From assembly GCF_002836745.1 (NCBI RefSeq), contig NZ_PJAR01000041.1, positions 186,001 through 250,000 of the forward strand: a stretch of DNA of 64,000 bases, read 5' to 3'. Positions 1 to 7,427 of the stretch are shown one piece after another; the first letter of the stretch is position 1; each line of letters begins with the position of its first letter. The notes beneath the pieces are model-generated. The model saw only the letters and a program-made list of their open reading frames with translations, did no database searches and was not told the origin of the DNA. A program made the translations under genes and the position numbers. Source of the stretch: Glaciecola sp. 33A (GTDB lineage Bacteria; Pseudomonadota; Gammaproteobacteria; Enterobacterales; Alteromonadaceae).

Positions 1-156
1 GCCTATGTAGCGGTATCGTTGTCCTGAAAATAAGCCTTCTCCTAAGCCTAATTTAGACACCTTTTTCATTTCCCTTGAGGGAATAATTTGATCGGTATCG
101 ATATTATCGCTAAGCAAAGGCACAACGATACCTTGGTGTTGAATAAATTTTTTCAT
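1..156 (-). CDS. leuD: LeuD-type hydratase small subunit, N-terminal part (cut by window edge)
   Basis: Only the first 52 residues lie inside the window. They begin MKKFIQHQGIVVPL and contain the segment DNIDTDQIIPSRE, which is diagnostic of the 3-isopropylmalate dehydratase (LeuD) small subunit, the swivel domain of aconitase-type hydro-lyases. The start codon overlaps the stop of the large subunit gene (ATGA on the minus strand), so the two are translationally coupled and should form one heterodimeric enzyme. Because the neighbours are a CoA-transferase and an HMG-CoA-lyase-like enzyme rather than leuA or leuB, I infer a catabolic paralogue, such as a maleate, citraconate or dimethylmaleate hydratase, rather than the leucine biosynthetic enzyme. 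Confidence 0.85.
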   Translation of the reverse strand, partial: MKKFIQHQGIVVPLLSDNIDTDQIIPSREMKKVSKLGLGEGLFSGQRYRYIG

Positions 157-1541
157 GTTTCCAGATACCTTCTACAATCGACTATTTTTCCTTCAATTGC
201 CGCGGCGGCGACCATCATAGGACTGGCAATATGTGTTCTTGCACCACGACCTTGTCGACCTTCGAAGTTTCGGTTGGTAGTACTAATTATTCGTTGGCCG
301 TCACTAAAGCCCTCGCCGCCTGCATAAAAACAGAGTGAACAACCGGGCTCTCGCCATTCAAATCCTGCAGCAATGAAAATTTTGTGTAAACCCATTTGCT
401 CTGCTTCAAGTTTTACTTGTGCTGACCCTGGGGTACATACTGCCTTAACATTTGGACTGACTTTATGTCCTTTAAGAATTTCTGCAGCGGCTTGCAAATC
501 GGATAATCGGCCATTGGTGCATGAGCCAATGAATGCTCCTTGTATCGGCATGTTTATTAGTGATTGTTCGTTAGTGACGTTCATATATTGTGCTGCGCTT
601 TTCTTTGCGTCATCTTGTAAAATCGGAATACGGTCAGATATGAATACAGATTGTGCCGGGCTTGTGCCCCAAGAAATCATTGGTATTATTTCAGAGCAAT
701 TTATACTTAATTCGGCATCAAAGACGGCATCTTCATCGCTAAAAAGCATCTTCCAGTCTTTAATTGCTTGCTCCCAATGTTGTTTTTTTGGAGCGTAGGT
801 TTTGCCGGATAAATAGTCAAACGTTGTAGTGTCGGGCGCAATTAGCGCTGTAAAGCCTGAAAATTCAGTGGTCATATTACATAGCGTAAAACGGGCTTCC
901 ATGCTGAGCTGCTGGATGACCGGCCCGCAGAATTCAATTGCCATACCTTGCCCGCCCGACGCACCATAGCTTTTTATAAGGTACATGATTATATCTTTGC
1001 TACTAACACCCGGGTTGAGAGTGCCCTCAAAGCGCACTCGCATTTGCTTAGGTTTTTCGACCCGCAGGGTTTCTGTCGCCATCGCGTGTTCGCAATCACT
1101 TGTACCGATCCCCCATGCGAGTGCGCCAAGTGCGCCAAGCGTGCATGTGTGGCTATCTGGACATACAACCGTTAATCCCGGCAGCGTTATGCCCTGTTCA
1201 GCAGACACCATGTGAGAAATACCTTGGTCGTGATCATTTATGTCAAATAACTTAATATTAAAGAATTTGGCGGCTTCGCGTGTTTTTGTTATAAATTCAG
1301 TGCCACCGGGCATCAGGGTCTTATCTGTTCGACCTGGAAATGTGTCGATAATATGATCCATAGTGCAGAAAACCTGCCGTGGATTTCTTAGTTCTCGGCC
1401 ACTGTCTTGTAGCCCATTTAAGGCTATGCATCCGGTTCGTTCATGCAAGAATATTCGGTCTATATAGATTAGCTCAGAGCCGTCTGGTAGGCGACTTACT
1501 GAATGCTGATCCCAGAGTTTTTCAAATAAGGTACGTTGCAT
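153..1541 (-). CDS. leuC: LeuC-type hydratase large subunit (probable substituted-maleate hydratase)
   Basis: This is the large subunit of a 4Fe-4S hydro-lyase of the isopropylmalate dehydratase family, about 462 residues. Visible marks are the N-terminal TLFEKLWDQH, the PDSHTCTLGALG segment, the cluster cysteine in FIGSCTNGR, the paired cysteines in EPGCSLC, and the C-terminal NRNFEGRQGRGARTH. After the last cysteine the protein reads FYAGGEGF, where biosynthetic LeuC usually has an LAMND-like segment. This departure supports a different substrate. I chose the ATG at 1541 because GGAAG lies 7 bases upstream and the protein then starts at the usual LeuC N-terminus; a TTG at 1565 would add 8 unusual residues. 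It overlaps leuD by 4 bases, and an operator-like palindrome lies 43 bases upstream. Confidence 0.88.
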   Translation of the reverse strand: MQRTLFEKLWDQHSVSRLPDGSELIYIDRIFLHERTGCIALNGLQDSGRELRNPRQVFCTMDHIIDTFPGRTDKTLMPGGTEFITKTREAAKFFNIKLFDINDHDQGISHMVSAEQGITLPGLTVVCPDSHTCTLGALGALAWGIGTSDCEHAMATETLRVEKPKQMRVRFEGTLNPGVSSKDIIMYLIKSYGASGGQGMAIEFCGPVIQQLSMEARFTLCNMTTEFSGFTALIAPDTTTFDYLSGKTYAPKKQHWEQAIKDWKMLFSDEDAVFDAELSINCSEIIPMISWGTSPAQSVFISDRIPILQDDAKKSAAQYMNVTNEQSLINMPIQGAFIGSCTNGRLSDLQAAAEILKGHKVSPNVKAVCTPGSAQVKLEAEQMGLHKIFIAAGFEWREPGCSLCFYAGGEGFSDGQRIISTTNRNFEGRQGRGARTHIASPMMVAAAAIEGKIVDCRRYLET

Positions 1542-1583
1542 ATTGTGGCTTCCATCGGTTACCAAATAATCAGCTTTAAGATT

Positions 1584-1605
1584 AAAGATATAATATTATA
1601 TCTTT
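1584..1605. promoter_or_regulatory. operator-like palindrome upstream of leuCD
   Basis: This is a perfect 22-base palindrome, AAAGATAT-AATATT-ATATCTTT, lying 43 bases before the leuC ATG. It shares the 8-6-8 layout and most bases with sites at 2669, 4838, 14830 and 16931 (consensus AATGATAT-N6-ATATCATT). I infer that it is the binding site of a shared dimeric regulator. The regulator itself is not evident in the window. Confidence 0.6.
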
Positions 1606-1678
1606 ATAATTTTAGTTTGGCTAGCCTGTCATGCTAATTAATACAGTTTAAGCGATGTTAAATTACTTGGTATGCAGC

Positions 1679-2614
1679 CTAAGGGGCGACAAAGCCCTTT
1701 GGAATGCCTGCATCTGGTGTAAAACCGTATAAGGGCTCAGAGGGAAATGCGGCACGCAAAATATGTCTGACTTCTAATAACTGGGGTAAGTCTATACCCG
1801 TCTGTATGCCCATAGACTGAAGCATGAAAACTAAGTCTTCAGTCACAATATTGCCGCTGGCACCGGGTGCAAAAGGACACCCACCTATTCCAGCCATAGA
1901 GCTGTCGATGGTTTCAATACCCGCTTCAATAGCGGCCAATGCGTTGGCTAAACCTAGGCCTCGGGTGTTATGTAAATGTACGCTGGTCAGTTTCTCGTTG
2001 CCCACGCAAGCTTTGATTTGCTCGACCAAACGTTTGACTTGCTGAGGATTCCCATAACCGGTAGTGTCGGATAAACCCACTTCCGCAGCGCCGGCTTCGA
2101 TTAGCTTTTCGGCGCTGGCAAGCACTGCAGATTCGGCTATCGTCCCTTCGATTGTGCAACCAAACGCAGTAGACAAACTGGCTTCAAAATGGGGCCGCTG
2201 GGCTTTTGGTAGTTGGCTAATATAGCGGCTGATTTGTCTAACTTCGTCAATAACTTGTTGATGGTTACGCTTTAGGTTACGCAAGCTATGTGTTTCGCTA
2301 ACGGAAAAAGGAATCGATAATTTATCTACGCCGGCGTTAATTGCTGCGATCGCGCCTTTTAGATTTGGCACCAAGGCGGCCACTTGTAGACCCTTGATAG
2401 TTTTTGCATAACGTACGATTTGGGCCGTATCTGCAAGCTGTGGAAACACGCTGGCAGGTACAAATGAACCAACCTCTATTTCTGCAATACCCGCTTTAGC
2501 CATGGCACTTATCCAATTCTTTTTATACTCAGTTGGCATGATTGCCTTAATACTTTGTAAGCCGTCTCGGGGGCCCACTTCGCTAACTAAGATTTCTTTT
2601 ACGGCCATTTTCAT
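1679..2614 (-). CDS. HMG-CoA lyase-like acyl-CoA lyase
   Basis: This is a TIM-barrel lyase of the HMGL-like family (311 residues), which cleaves 3-hydroxy-3-methylacyl-CoA thioesters to acetyl-CoA and an oxo acid. SEVGPRDGLQ at residues 11-20 carries the catalytic Arg16 and metal-binding Asp17. The metal histidines are in VHLHNT near 213-215, and the active-site loop GGCPFAPGASGN has Cys246. Substrates beyond HMG-CoA are known in the family, including citramalyl-CoA-type thioesters. With a LeuCD-type hydratase downstream and a family III CoA-transferase divergently upstream, I infer cleavage of a citramalyl-CoA-like ester to pyruvate and acetyl-CoA. Two in-frame ATGs (2614 and 2608) compete; AAGGA is better spaced for 2608. 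Ordinary leucine or HMG-CoA catabolism is the alternative, but the usual acyl-CoA dehydrogenase and carboxylase partners are absent. Confidence 0.88.
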   Translation of the reverse strand: MKMAVKEILVSEVGPRDGLQSIKAIMPTEYKKNWISAMAKAGIAEIEVGSFVPASVFPQLADTAQIVRYAKTIKGLQVAALVPNLKGAIAAINAGVDKLSIPFSVSETHSLRNLKRNHQQVIDEVRQISRYISQLPKAQRPHFEASLSTAFGCTIEGTIAESAVLASAEKLIEAGAAEVGLSDTTGYGNPQQVKRLVEQIKACVGNEKLTSVHLHNTRGLGLANALAAIEAGIETIDSSMAGIGGCPFAPGASGNIVTEDLVFMLQSMGIQTGIDLPQLLEVRHILRAAFPSEPLYGFTPDAGIPKGFVAP

Positions 2615-2668
2615 TTGTCCTTATCCAACATTTTAAGCTGTTAACAATTTTTATGTAGATTAAAAACT

Positions 2669-2690
2669 AATGATATACTAATATATCATT
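2669..2690. promoter_or_regulatory. operator in divergent lyase / CoA-transferase promoter
   Basis: AATGATAT-ACTAAT-ATATCATT: perfect 8-base arms around 6 bases, midway between the divergent genes starting at 2614 (minus) and 2755 (plus). This is the best example of the motif also found at 1584, 4838, 14830 and 16931. Confidence 0.65.
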
Positions 2691-2754
2691 TAATTGCTAA
2701 TTCTAAACTAGCAGCGATGTGATATCAAGCTTATAAATATTTGCCGGAGGACTA

Positions 2755-3939
2755 ATGGAGTCTATTCAACAAGCGCCGCTGAGCGGCATTCAAGTCGTCG
2801 AGTTTTCACATATGGTAATGGGTCCTTCAATGGGGCTTATTTTGGCTGATTTGGGAGCGGACATAATAAAAATCGAACCCATTGCAGGAGATAAAACTAG
2901 AAATTTAAGGGGCTCAGGTGCTGGCTACTTCGCTATGTACAATCGAAATAAGCGTAGCGTTTGTATCGATATGAAGTCTCAAAGAGGTCGAGAAATAGTG
3001 CATGACCTAGTTGCTAAAGCCGACGTGGTGATAGAAAATTTTCGTCCTGGTGCCTTAGAAAAAATCGGTTATGGTTATGCTGAATTATCAAAGCTGAACC
3101 CTGAATTAATTTATTGTTCAGCGCGCGGTTTTTTGCAAGGGCCTTACGAGCATCGCACAGCGTTAGATGAAGTTGCACAAATGATGGGTGGTCTTGCATA
3201 CATGACAGGTCCAGTTGGAAGGCCGTTGCGCGCAGGTGCGTCGGTGATTGATGTAATGGGCGGCATGTTTGGCGTCATTGGAATACTGTCTGCTTTGGAG
3301 ATGCGTCATCGCACGGGTAAAGGGCAATGCATTAGTAGTTCATTGTTTGAAAGTACGGTATTTTTAGTCGGACAACATATGGCACAATATGCCGTGACGG
3401 GCCAACCTGCGGCTCCCATGCCTTCTCGAATATCGGCTTGGGCGGTATATGACGTTTTTAGTACCGCACAGGATGAAAAGCTTTTTGTGGGCGTGGTCAG
3501 TGACTCACAGTGGAAAATCTTTTGCCAAGAATTCGACTTTATACAGTTCAGTGCTAACCCAAGTCTAGATAGTAACGCTGGTCGAGTCGAGCAGCGCGAC
3601 CACATCATACCGCTGGTTGCGGACAAATTTGCTTCTTTATCGATGACCGAACTCACGGAGAAGCTAGAGAAAAGTGGCTTGCCCTACGCGCCAATAAATA
3701 AACCGGAGCAACTACTCGAAGACGTGCATCTGAATAATTCCGGCGGCTTATTACAGGTTGAATTGCCTAACGGTAGAACCGCATCATTACCCGCGTTGCC
3801 AATTAGTATGGCAGGAAAACGACTTGGTTTACGTCGAAATGTACCCAAGGCCGGACAGCATTCGCGTGAAGTATTGGCTCAACTGGGCCTTACTGGTGAG
3901 CAAATTGATTCATTATTTGAGGGTAACATTGTCTCTTAG
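2755..3939 (+). CDS. family III (CaiB/BaiF-type) CoA-transferase
   Basis: A 394-residue family III CoA-transferase. The N-terminal GIQVVEFSHMVMGPSMG and the stretch LADLGADIIKIEP are typical of the CaiB/BaiF fold, and Asp138 in RTALDEVAQ is at the position of the catalytic aspartate that forms the anhydride intermediate. Family members move CoA between a donor such as succinyl-CoA and an organic acid, and succinyl-CoA:citramalate transferases belong here. Divergent from the HMG-CoA-lyase-like gene across a shared operator, it probably makes the thioester that the lyase cleaves. GGAGG lies just before the ATG. It converges with the next gene, leaving about 100 bases between stops. The precise acid substrate cannot be read from the sequence. 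Confidence 0.88.
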   Translation: MESIQQAPLSGIQVVEFSHMVMGPSMGLILADLGADIIKIEPIAGDKTRNLRGSGAGYFAMYNRNKRSVCIDMKSQRGREIVHDLVAKADVVIENFRPGALEKIGYGYAELSKLNPELIYCSARGFLQGPYEHRTALDEVAQMMGGLAYMTGPVGRPLRAGASVIDVMGGMFGVIGILSALEMRHRTGKGQCISSSLFESTVFLVGQHMAQYAVTGQPAAPMPSRISAWAVYDVFSTAQDEKLFVGVVSDSQWKIFCQEFDFIQFSANPSLDSNAGRVEQRDHIIPLVADKFASLSMTELTEKLEKSGLPYAPINKPEQLLEDVHLNNSGGLLQVELPNGRTASLPALPISMAGKRLGLRRNVPKAGQHSREVLAQLGLTGEQIDSLFEGNIVS

Positions 3940-4037
3940 TTGGCTGTCTCTAAGCAACACGGCCTTTGGGCAATAGCCACTCAAATAATCTGGTTCATAT
4001 AAGCTGATTACCGTGTTGTATTGCCGGTGTAAATTAT

Positions 4038-4784
4038 TTAATAACGCTCTAGTAAGCGACCGAGGCCGACAATTTTGTCTTGAATGCCATTGTTGCGCAG
4101 CGCATTCCAGTATGTAGCAGTATTAATAGCGATAACAGGTTTGTTTAGCCATCTCTCTGCAGCAGCAGCTACGCGTACCATTGACAAATTAGTACCGACC
4201 TGCAGAAGTGCGTCTACATTATCGTCATCTAAAGATTTAAGCGTATCAATTAGCGTTTTTTCGCTTACTTGAGATATAGCGGTCCAAGATGGGCAGCGTA
4301 GACAATGATCGGCAACTGTTTCAATGCCATGATCAGCTAAATAATGTCGCACGTGCTTATTTGCTATTGGAAAATAGGGCGACAAAAATGCCACTTTTTT
4401 TATATTACCGTAGGCAGCAATTGCTGCCACCAGAGACTCAGAACCCATGGTCAAACCAATGCCTGCGGCCTGCTCAACATTTCTTTTCCACTTTGTACTC
4501 CCTTCAGCACCGCCATAGAAAGTTACCGCAGACATACCCATTACCAAATGATCAGGATTGCAGGTCATTACACCCCGGACAGCTTCTAAGGTATTTTCAG
4601 AAATTTCTAAGGTGCCTGCCATGAAGCTTTCATCACTCAATGCTTGTGCATCTTCAACAATAATACGGCTATAGTGATTCGTCACTCCGGGCACACGCAT
4701 ATCGTCAAAATCCGGTTGCACGATGGTATTGGTAGACGGACCCAATACGCCAAAAGTTTTACGCCAAGCAAGCTGATCATGCAT
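4038..4784 (-). CDS. maleate isomerase / arylmalonate decarboxylase-fold protein lacking both catalytic cysteines
   Basis: A 248-residue member of the Asp/Glu racemase superfamily, closest in layout to maleate cis-trans isomerases and arylmalonate decarboxylases (GVLGPSTNT near the N-terminus, VAFLSPY near 132, KPVIAINTATYWNALR near 215-230). These enzymes use one or two cysteines. Here the first site reads GMSAVTFYGG (residues 83-92, Met84/Ser85 instead of Cys), and the second reads QVGTNLS (Gly197 instead of Cys). The first site resembles arylmalonate decarboxylase, which also has Gly there, but that enzyme keeps the second cysteine. The fold assignment is firm and the reaction is unknown. 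A link to maleate-type acids fits the neighbouring hydratase. The gene is divergent from an MFS carrier with an operator-like site between them. Confidence 0.75.
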   Translation of the reverse strand: MHDQLAWRKTFGVLGPSTNTIVQPDFDDMRVPGVTNHYSRIIVEDAQALSDESFMAGTLEISENTLEAVRGVMTCNPDHLVMGMSAVTFYGGAEGSTKWKRNVEQAAGIGLTMGSESLVAAIAAYGNIKKVAFLSPYFPIANKHVRHYLADHGIETVADHCLRCPSWTAISQVSEKTLIDTLKSLDDDNVDALLQVGTNLSMVRVAAAAERWLNKPVIAINTATYWNALRNNGIQDKIVGLGRLLERY

Positions 4785-4837
4785 GATTTTTCTCTTAATT
4801 TAAAAACTGATTAATATAATACTAGTAATGTAGCCAT

Positions 4838-4859
4838 AATGATATACTATTATGTCATA
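4838..4859. promoter_or_regulatory. operator-like site before MFS gene
   Basis: AATGATAT-ACTATT-ATGTCATA: one perfect arm and a 6/8 second arm of the motif seen at 2669 and 16931. It lies between the divergent isomerase-fold gene and the MFS gene, and overlaps an upstream in-frame ATG at 4852, which argues that translation begins at 4894 instead. Confidence 0.55.
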
Positions 4860-4893
4860 TGTACCAGTTCTTAAAAATAAAAAAGAGGCGCTT

Positions 4894-6144
4894 ATGCAGT
4901 CCAGATACAAAGAATTTAGATACGCTTGGCGAGTCGTCCTCGCTTCGGCGGTCGGCATTGGCTTGGGAATGGCGCCCGTTCCTATTTATACTCTGGGCGT
5001 GTTTGCGGCGCCATTAGCCGCTGAGTTTGACTGGGGGATTGATAAAGTTTTCTTAGCTTTACCTGTATTGACCTTATTCGCACTGATCCTTAGCCCGTTG
5101 GTGGGTTTACTGAGTGATAAAATAGGTGCCCGGCGAGTAGTAATAGGCTCAGTTATTGGCTTTAGTGCGGCGTTAATGTTGCTTTCGCTAAATCAAGGTT
5201 CGCTAACACTTTACTTAGCTTTGTGGGGGCTAGTTGCCATTTTAGGCGTGGGTACATTACCCATCACGTGGACTCGTGTAATCAATAATTGGTTTAGTGA
5301 CTGCAAGGGGCTCGCATTGGGCTGCGCTTTAGTCGCTACTGGTATCTTCGGTATATTTATTAAGTTTTACGTGGCGTTTTTAATTGACGCTGTGGGCTGG
5401 AGAATGGCATTTATAGGCTTAGGGGTATTACCATTAATCACTTCTTTGCCTTTAGTATATTTTCTATTCCGCGACGTTGACGATCCCAAAGTACCTGAGG
5501 AACAAAGAAACGCGATAGCAGAAAAGTCCGGTCAAATCGTCACGGGCATGCTAGCAAGCGAAACATTCAAAGACTGGCGCTTTTGGCTAATGGCAGGATG
5601 TTTTGTGTTAATTTCCTTCGGTGTTGGCGGCCTAATTCCAAATCTTGAAAACCTATTTGCTACCAAGGGTTTTGATAAAGATGATGCCATAATATTAGCC
5701 AGCTTAATTGGCGTTTCTGTCGTCGTTGGCCGCTTAGTTGGCGGCTATATGATTGACTTTTTTTGGGCGCCAGGCGTGGCGGTCTGCATGCTAGTTGTCC
5801 CCGCTGCATCTTGCTACATCTTAGTCCAACCTGAGCTGACGTTTATGATTGCCGCAATAGCGGTACTATTAATAGGCTTGGCTGCAGGTGCTGAACAAGA
5901 CCTCATGGCCTTTATGATTGCGCGCTACTTTGGTATGAAAAGCTACGGCGTAGTTTATGGCGTACTTTACAGTTGCTTTGCTTTAGGCGCGGGTTCTGGG
6001 CCTTGGTTACTCGGCAGAGAATATACCGCTAGTGGTACTTATGACAACGTACTTTTTTACGTTGGTATTGCGTTTCTGGCTGGGTCATTACCGCTATTAT
6101 TATTGGGTAAATATCGAGACTTTTCTGTTCCAGCAAAAGCGTAA
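4894..6144 (+). CDS. MFS transporter, monocarboxylate/oxalate-formate type
   Basis: A 416-residue inner-membrane carrier with about 12 hydrophobic segments in two halves joined by a polar loop near residues 195-225. The first half has the MFS loop motif GLLSDKIGARRVV. The overall layout resembles monocarboxylate and oxalate/formate MFS carriers, so uptake or exchange of a small organic acid from this cluster is likely. I chose ATG 4894 because GAGG lies 5 bases upstream; the ATG at 4852 sits inside the operator-like repeat and has no ribosome site. The gene opens a run with the FAD hydroxylase, aldehyde dehydrogenase and hydrolase downstream, with short gaps and no terminator seen. Confidence 0.85.
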   Translation: MQSRYKEFRYAWRVVLASAVGIGLGMAPVPIYTLGVFAAPLAAEFDWGIDKVFLALPVLTLFALILSPLVGLLSDKIGARRVVIGSVIGFSAALMLLSLNQGSLTLYLALWGLVAILGVGTLPITWTRVINNWFSDCKGLALGCALVATGIFGIFIKFYVAFLIDAVGWRMAFIGLGVLPLITSLPLVYFLFRDVDDPKVPEEQRNAIAEKSGQIVTGMLASETFKDWRFWLMAGCFVLISFGVGGLIPNLENLFATKGFDKDDAIILASLIGVSVVVGRLVGGYMIDFFWAPGVAVCMLVVPAASCYILVQPELTFMIAAIAVLLIGLAAGAEQDLMAFMIARYFGMKSYGVVYGVLYSCFALGAGSGPWLLGREYTASGTYDNVLFYVGIAFLAGSLPLLLLGKYRDFSVPAKA

Positions 6145-6204
6145 CAGTCTCCTTCATTGGCCCATTTTACAAAGCTTTTAATACGTAACTAACGGAAATT
6201 CACT

Positions 6205-7398
6205 ATGACTAGAACGCAAGTTATCGTTGCAGGCGCAGGGCCAGTCGGCACCATGGCAGCCTATCGCTTGGCACAGCAGGGTTATGATGTCATCCTTTGC
6301 GAAGCTGGGCCAAATTGCGCTCAGGATTTGAGAGCCTCTACTTTTCATCCACCGACGCTAGAAATGCTCGACGAATTGGGCATGGCCGACACGATTATAA
6401 AGCATGGTTTAAAAGCACCTATTTACCACTTTAGGGAGCGTCAAACTGGTGAAGTAGTCGAATTTGATTTATCAGAACTAGCGGGTAAAACAAAATTTCC
6501 TTTTAGGGTTCAGTGTGAACAGCATGTAATGGCTGGGTTGATTGCCGATAAGCTTAAGGCGCATCCTAAGGCGGATGTGCGTTTCAATAATAAAGTCGTT
6601 GCGTTTGAGCAGACAGAAAACGGGGTTGAAGTGGCTTTAGAAACGGCCTTCAGCATCGAGAAAATTAGCGCCGATTATCTTATTGCAGCTGATGGTGGCA
6701 ATTCTATTATTCGTAAATGGTTAGGTGTTGAATTTGAAGGTTTCACTTATCCAGAACGTTTTCTTACGCTTTCTACGACTGTCGAATTAGCAGATTACAT
6801 CGATAATCTGGCTTTGGTAAGTTATGTGTCTGATCCGAAAGAGTGGATGGTGTTATTGCGGGTGCCTAGCGTTTGGCGCATTTTGGTGCCAGTGAAGGAG
6901 AACCAGCCTGACGAGTGGATATTGTCCGATGAAAAGAAAGATCAGGTCTTTCAGAATCTAATTGGCGAAACTGGGGTTGAGACAGGTCATCGAACTATCT
7001 ATAGGGTGCATCAACGAGTGGCTAAAAAATTCAATTTTGGCCGAGTTTGTTTAGTCGGTGATGCCGCTCATTTAAATAACCCATTAGGCGGATTTGGCAT
7101 GAATAGCGGTATCCACGATGCGTGGAATTTGTGCGACAAAATTAGCTATAATCTCAAACATGGTCACAATGAAAACAGTCTTGAACTATTTGACCGCCAA
7201 AGGCGCGCTGTTACGCACAGCTTCATACAAGCGCAAACAATGCAAAACAAGAAATTACTTGAGCACGGTGACGCATCAAACCACGCTCAGCGCTACGCTG
7301 AGATGCACGCCATTAGTAATGACCCACAAAAGCGTCTCGAATTCCTTCGTCGCCAAGCTATGTATACCAGTTTGGCTGAAGCCGATGCGATTACATGA
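6205..7398 (+). CDS. FAD-dependent monooxygenase (aromatic hydroxylase family)
   Basis: A 397-residue class A flavoprotein monooxygenase (FAD_binding_3 type), which uses NAD(P)H and O2 to hydroxylate phenolic or related compounds. It has the Rossmann motif GAGPVG at residues 10-15, the DG motif at Asp163-Gly164, and the second FAD motif VGDAAHLNNPLGGFGMNSG from about residue 284. There is no C-terminal thioredoxin-like domain such as phenol hydroxylases carry, so it resembles the MhpA or PobA size class. It lies 60 bases after the MFS gene and 29 before the aldehyde dehydrogenase. I infer that it prepares the imported substrate by hydroxylation or oxidative dearomatisation. No ring-cleavage dioxygenase is visible nearby. 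Confidence 0.87.
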   Translation: MTRTQVIVAGAGPVGTMAAYRLAQQGYDVILCEAGPNCAQDLRASTFHPPTLEMLDELGMADTIIKHGLKAPIYHFRERQTGEVVEFDLSELAGKTKFPFRVQCEQHVMAGLIADKLKAHPKADVRFNNKVVAFEQTENGVEVALETAFSIEKISADYLIAADGGNSIIRKWLGVEFEGFTYPERFLTLSTTVELADYIDNLALVSYVSDPKEWMVLLRVPSVWRILVPVKENQPDEWILSDEKKDQVFQNLIGETGVETGHRTIYRVHQRVAKKFNFGRVCLVGDAAHLNNPLGGFGMNSGIHDAWNLCDKISYNLKHGHNENSLELFDRQRRAVTHSFIQAQTMQNKKLLEHGDASNHAQRYAEMHAISNDPQKRLEFLRRQAMYTSLAEADAIT

Positions 7399-7427
7399 TG
7401 GCTTCAAACCCTCTCCTAGAGTAAATT

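Noticed and set aside
948-1215. Plus-strand ORFs of 75 and 76 codons inside leuC
   Set aside because: They lie wholly opposite a well-supported gene and have no recognisable protein features; they are antisense shadows.
3963-4020. Inverted CAACACGG / CCGTGTTG pair between the convergent CoA-transferase and isomerase-fold genes
   Set aside because: The arms are about 50 bases apart with no T-run, so it does not look like a terminator.
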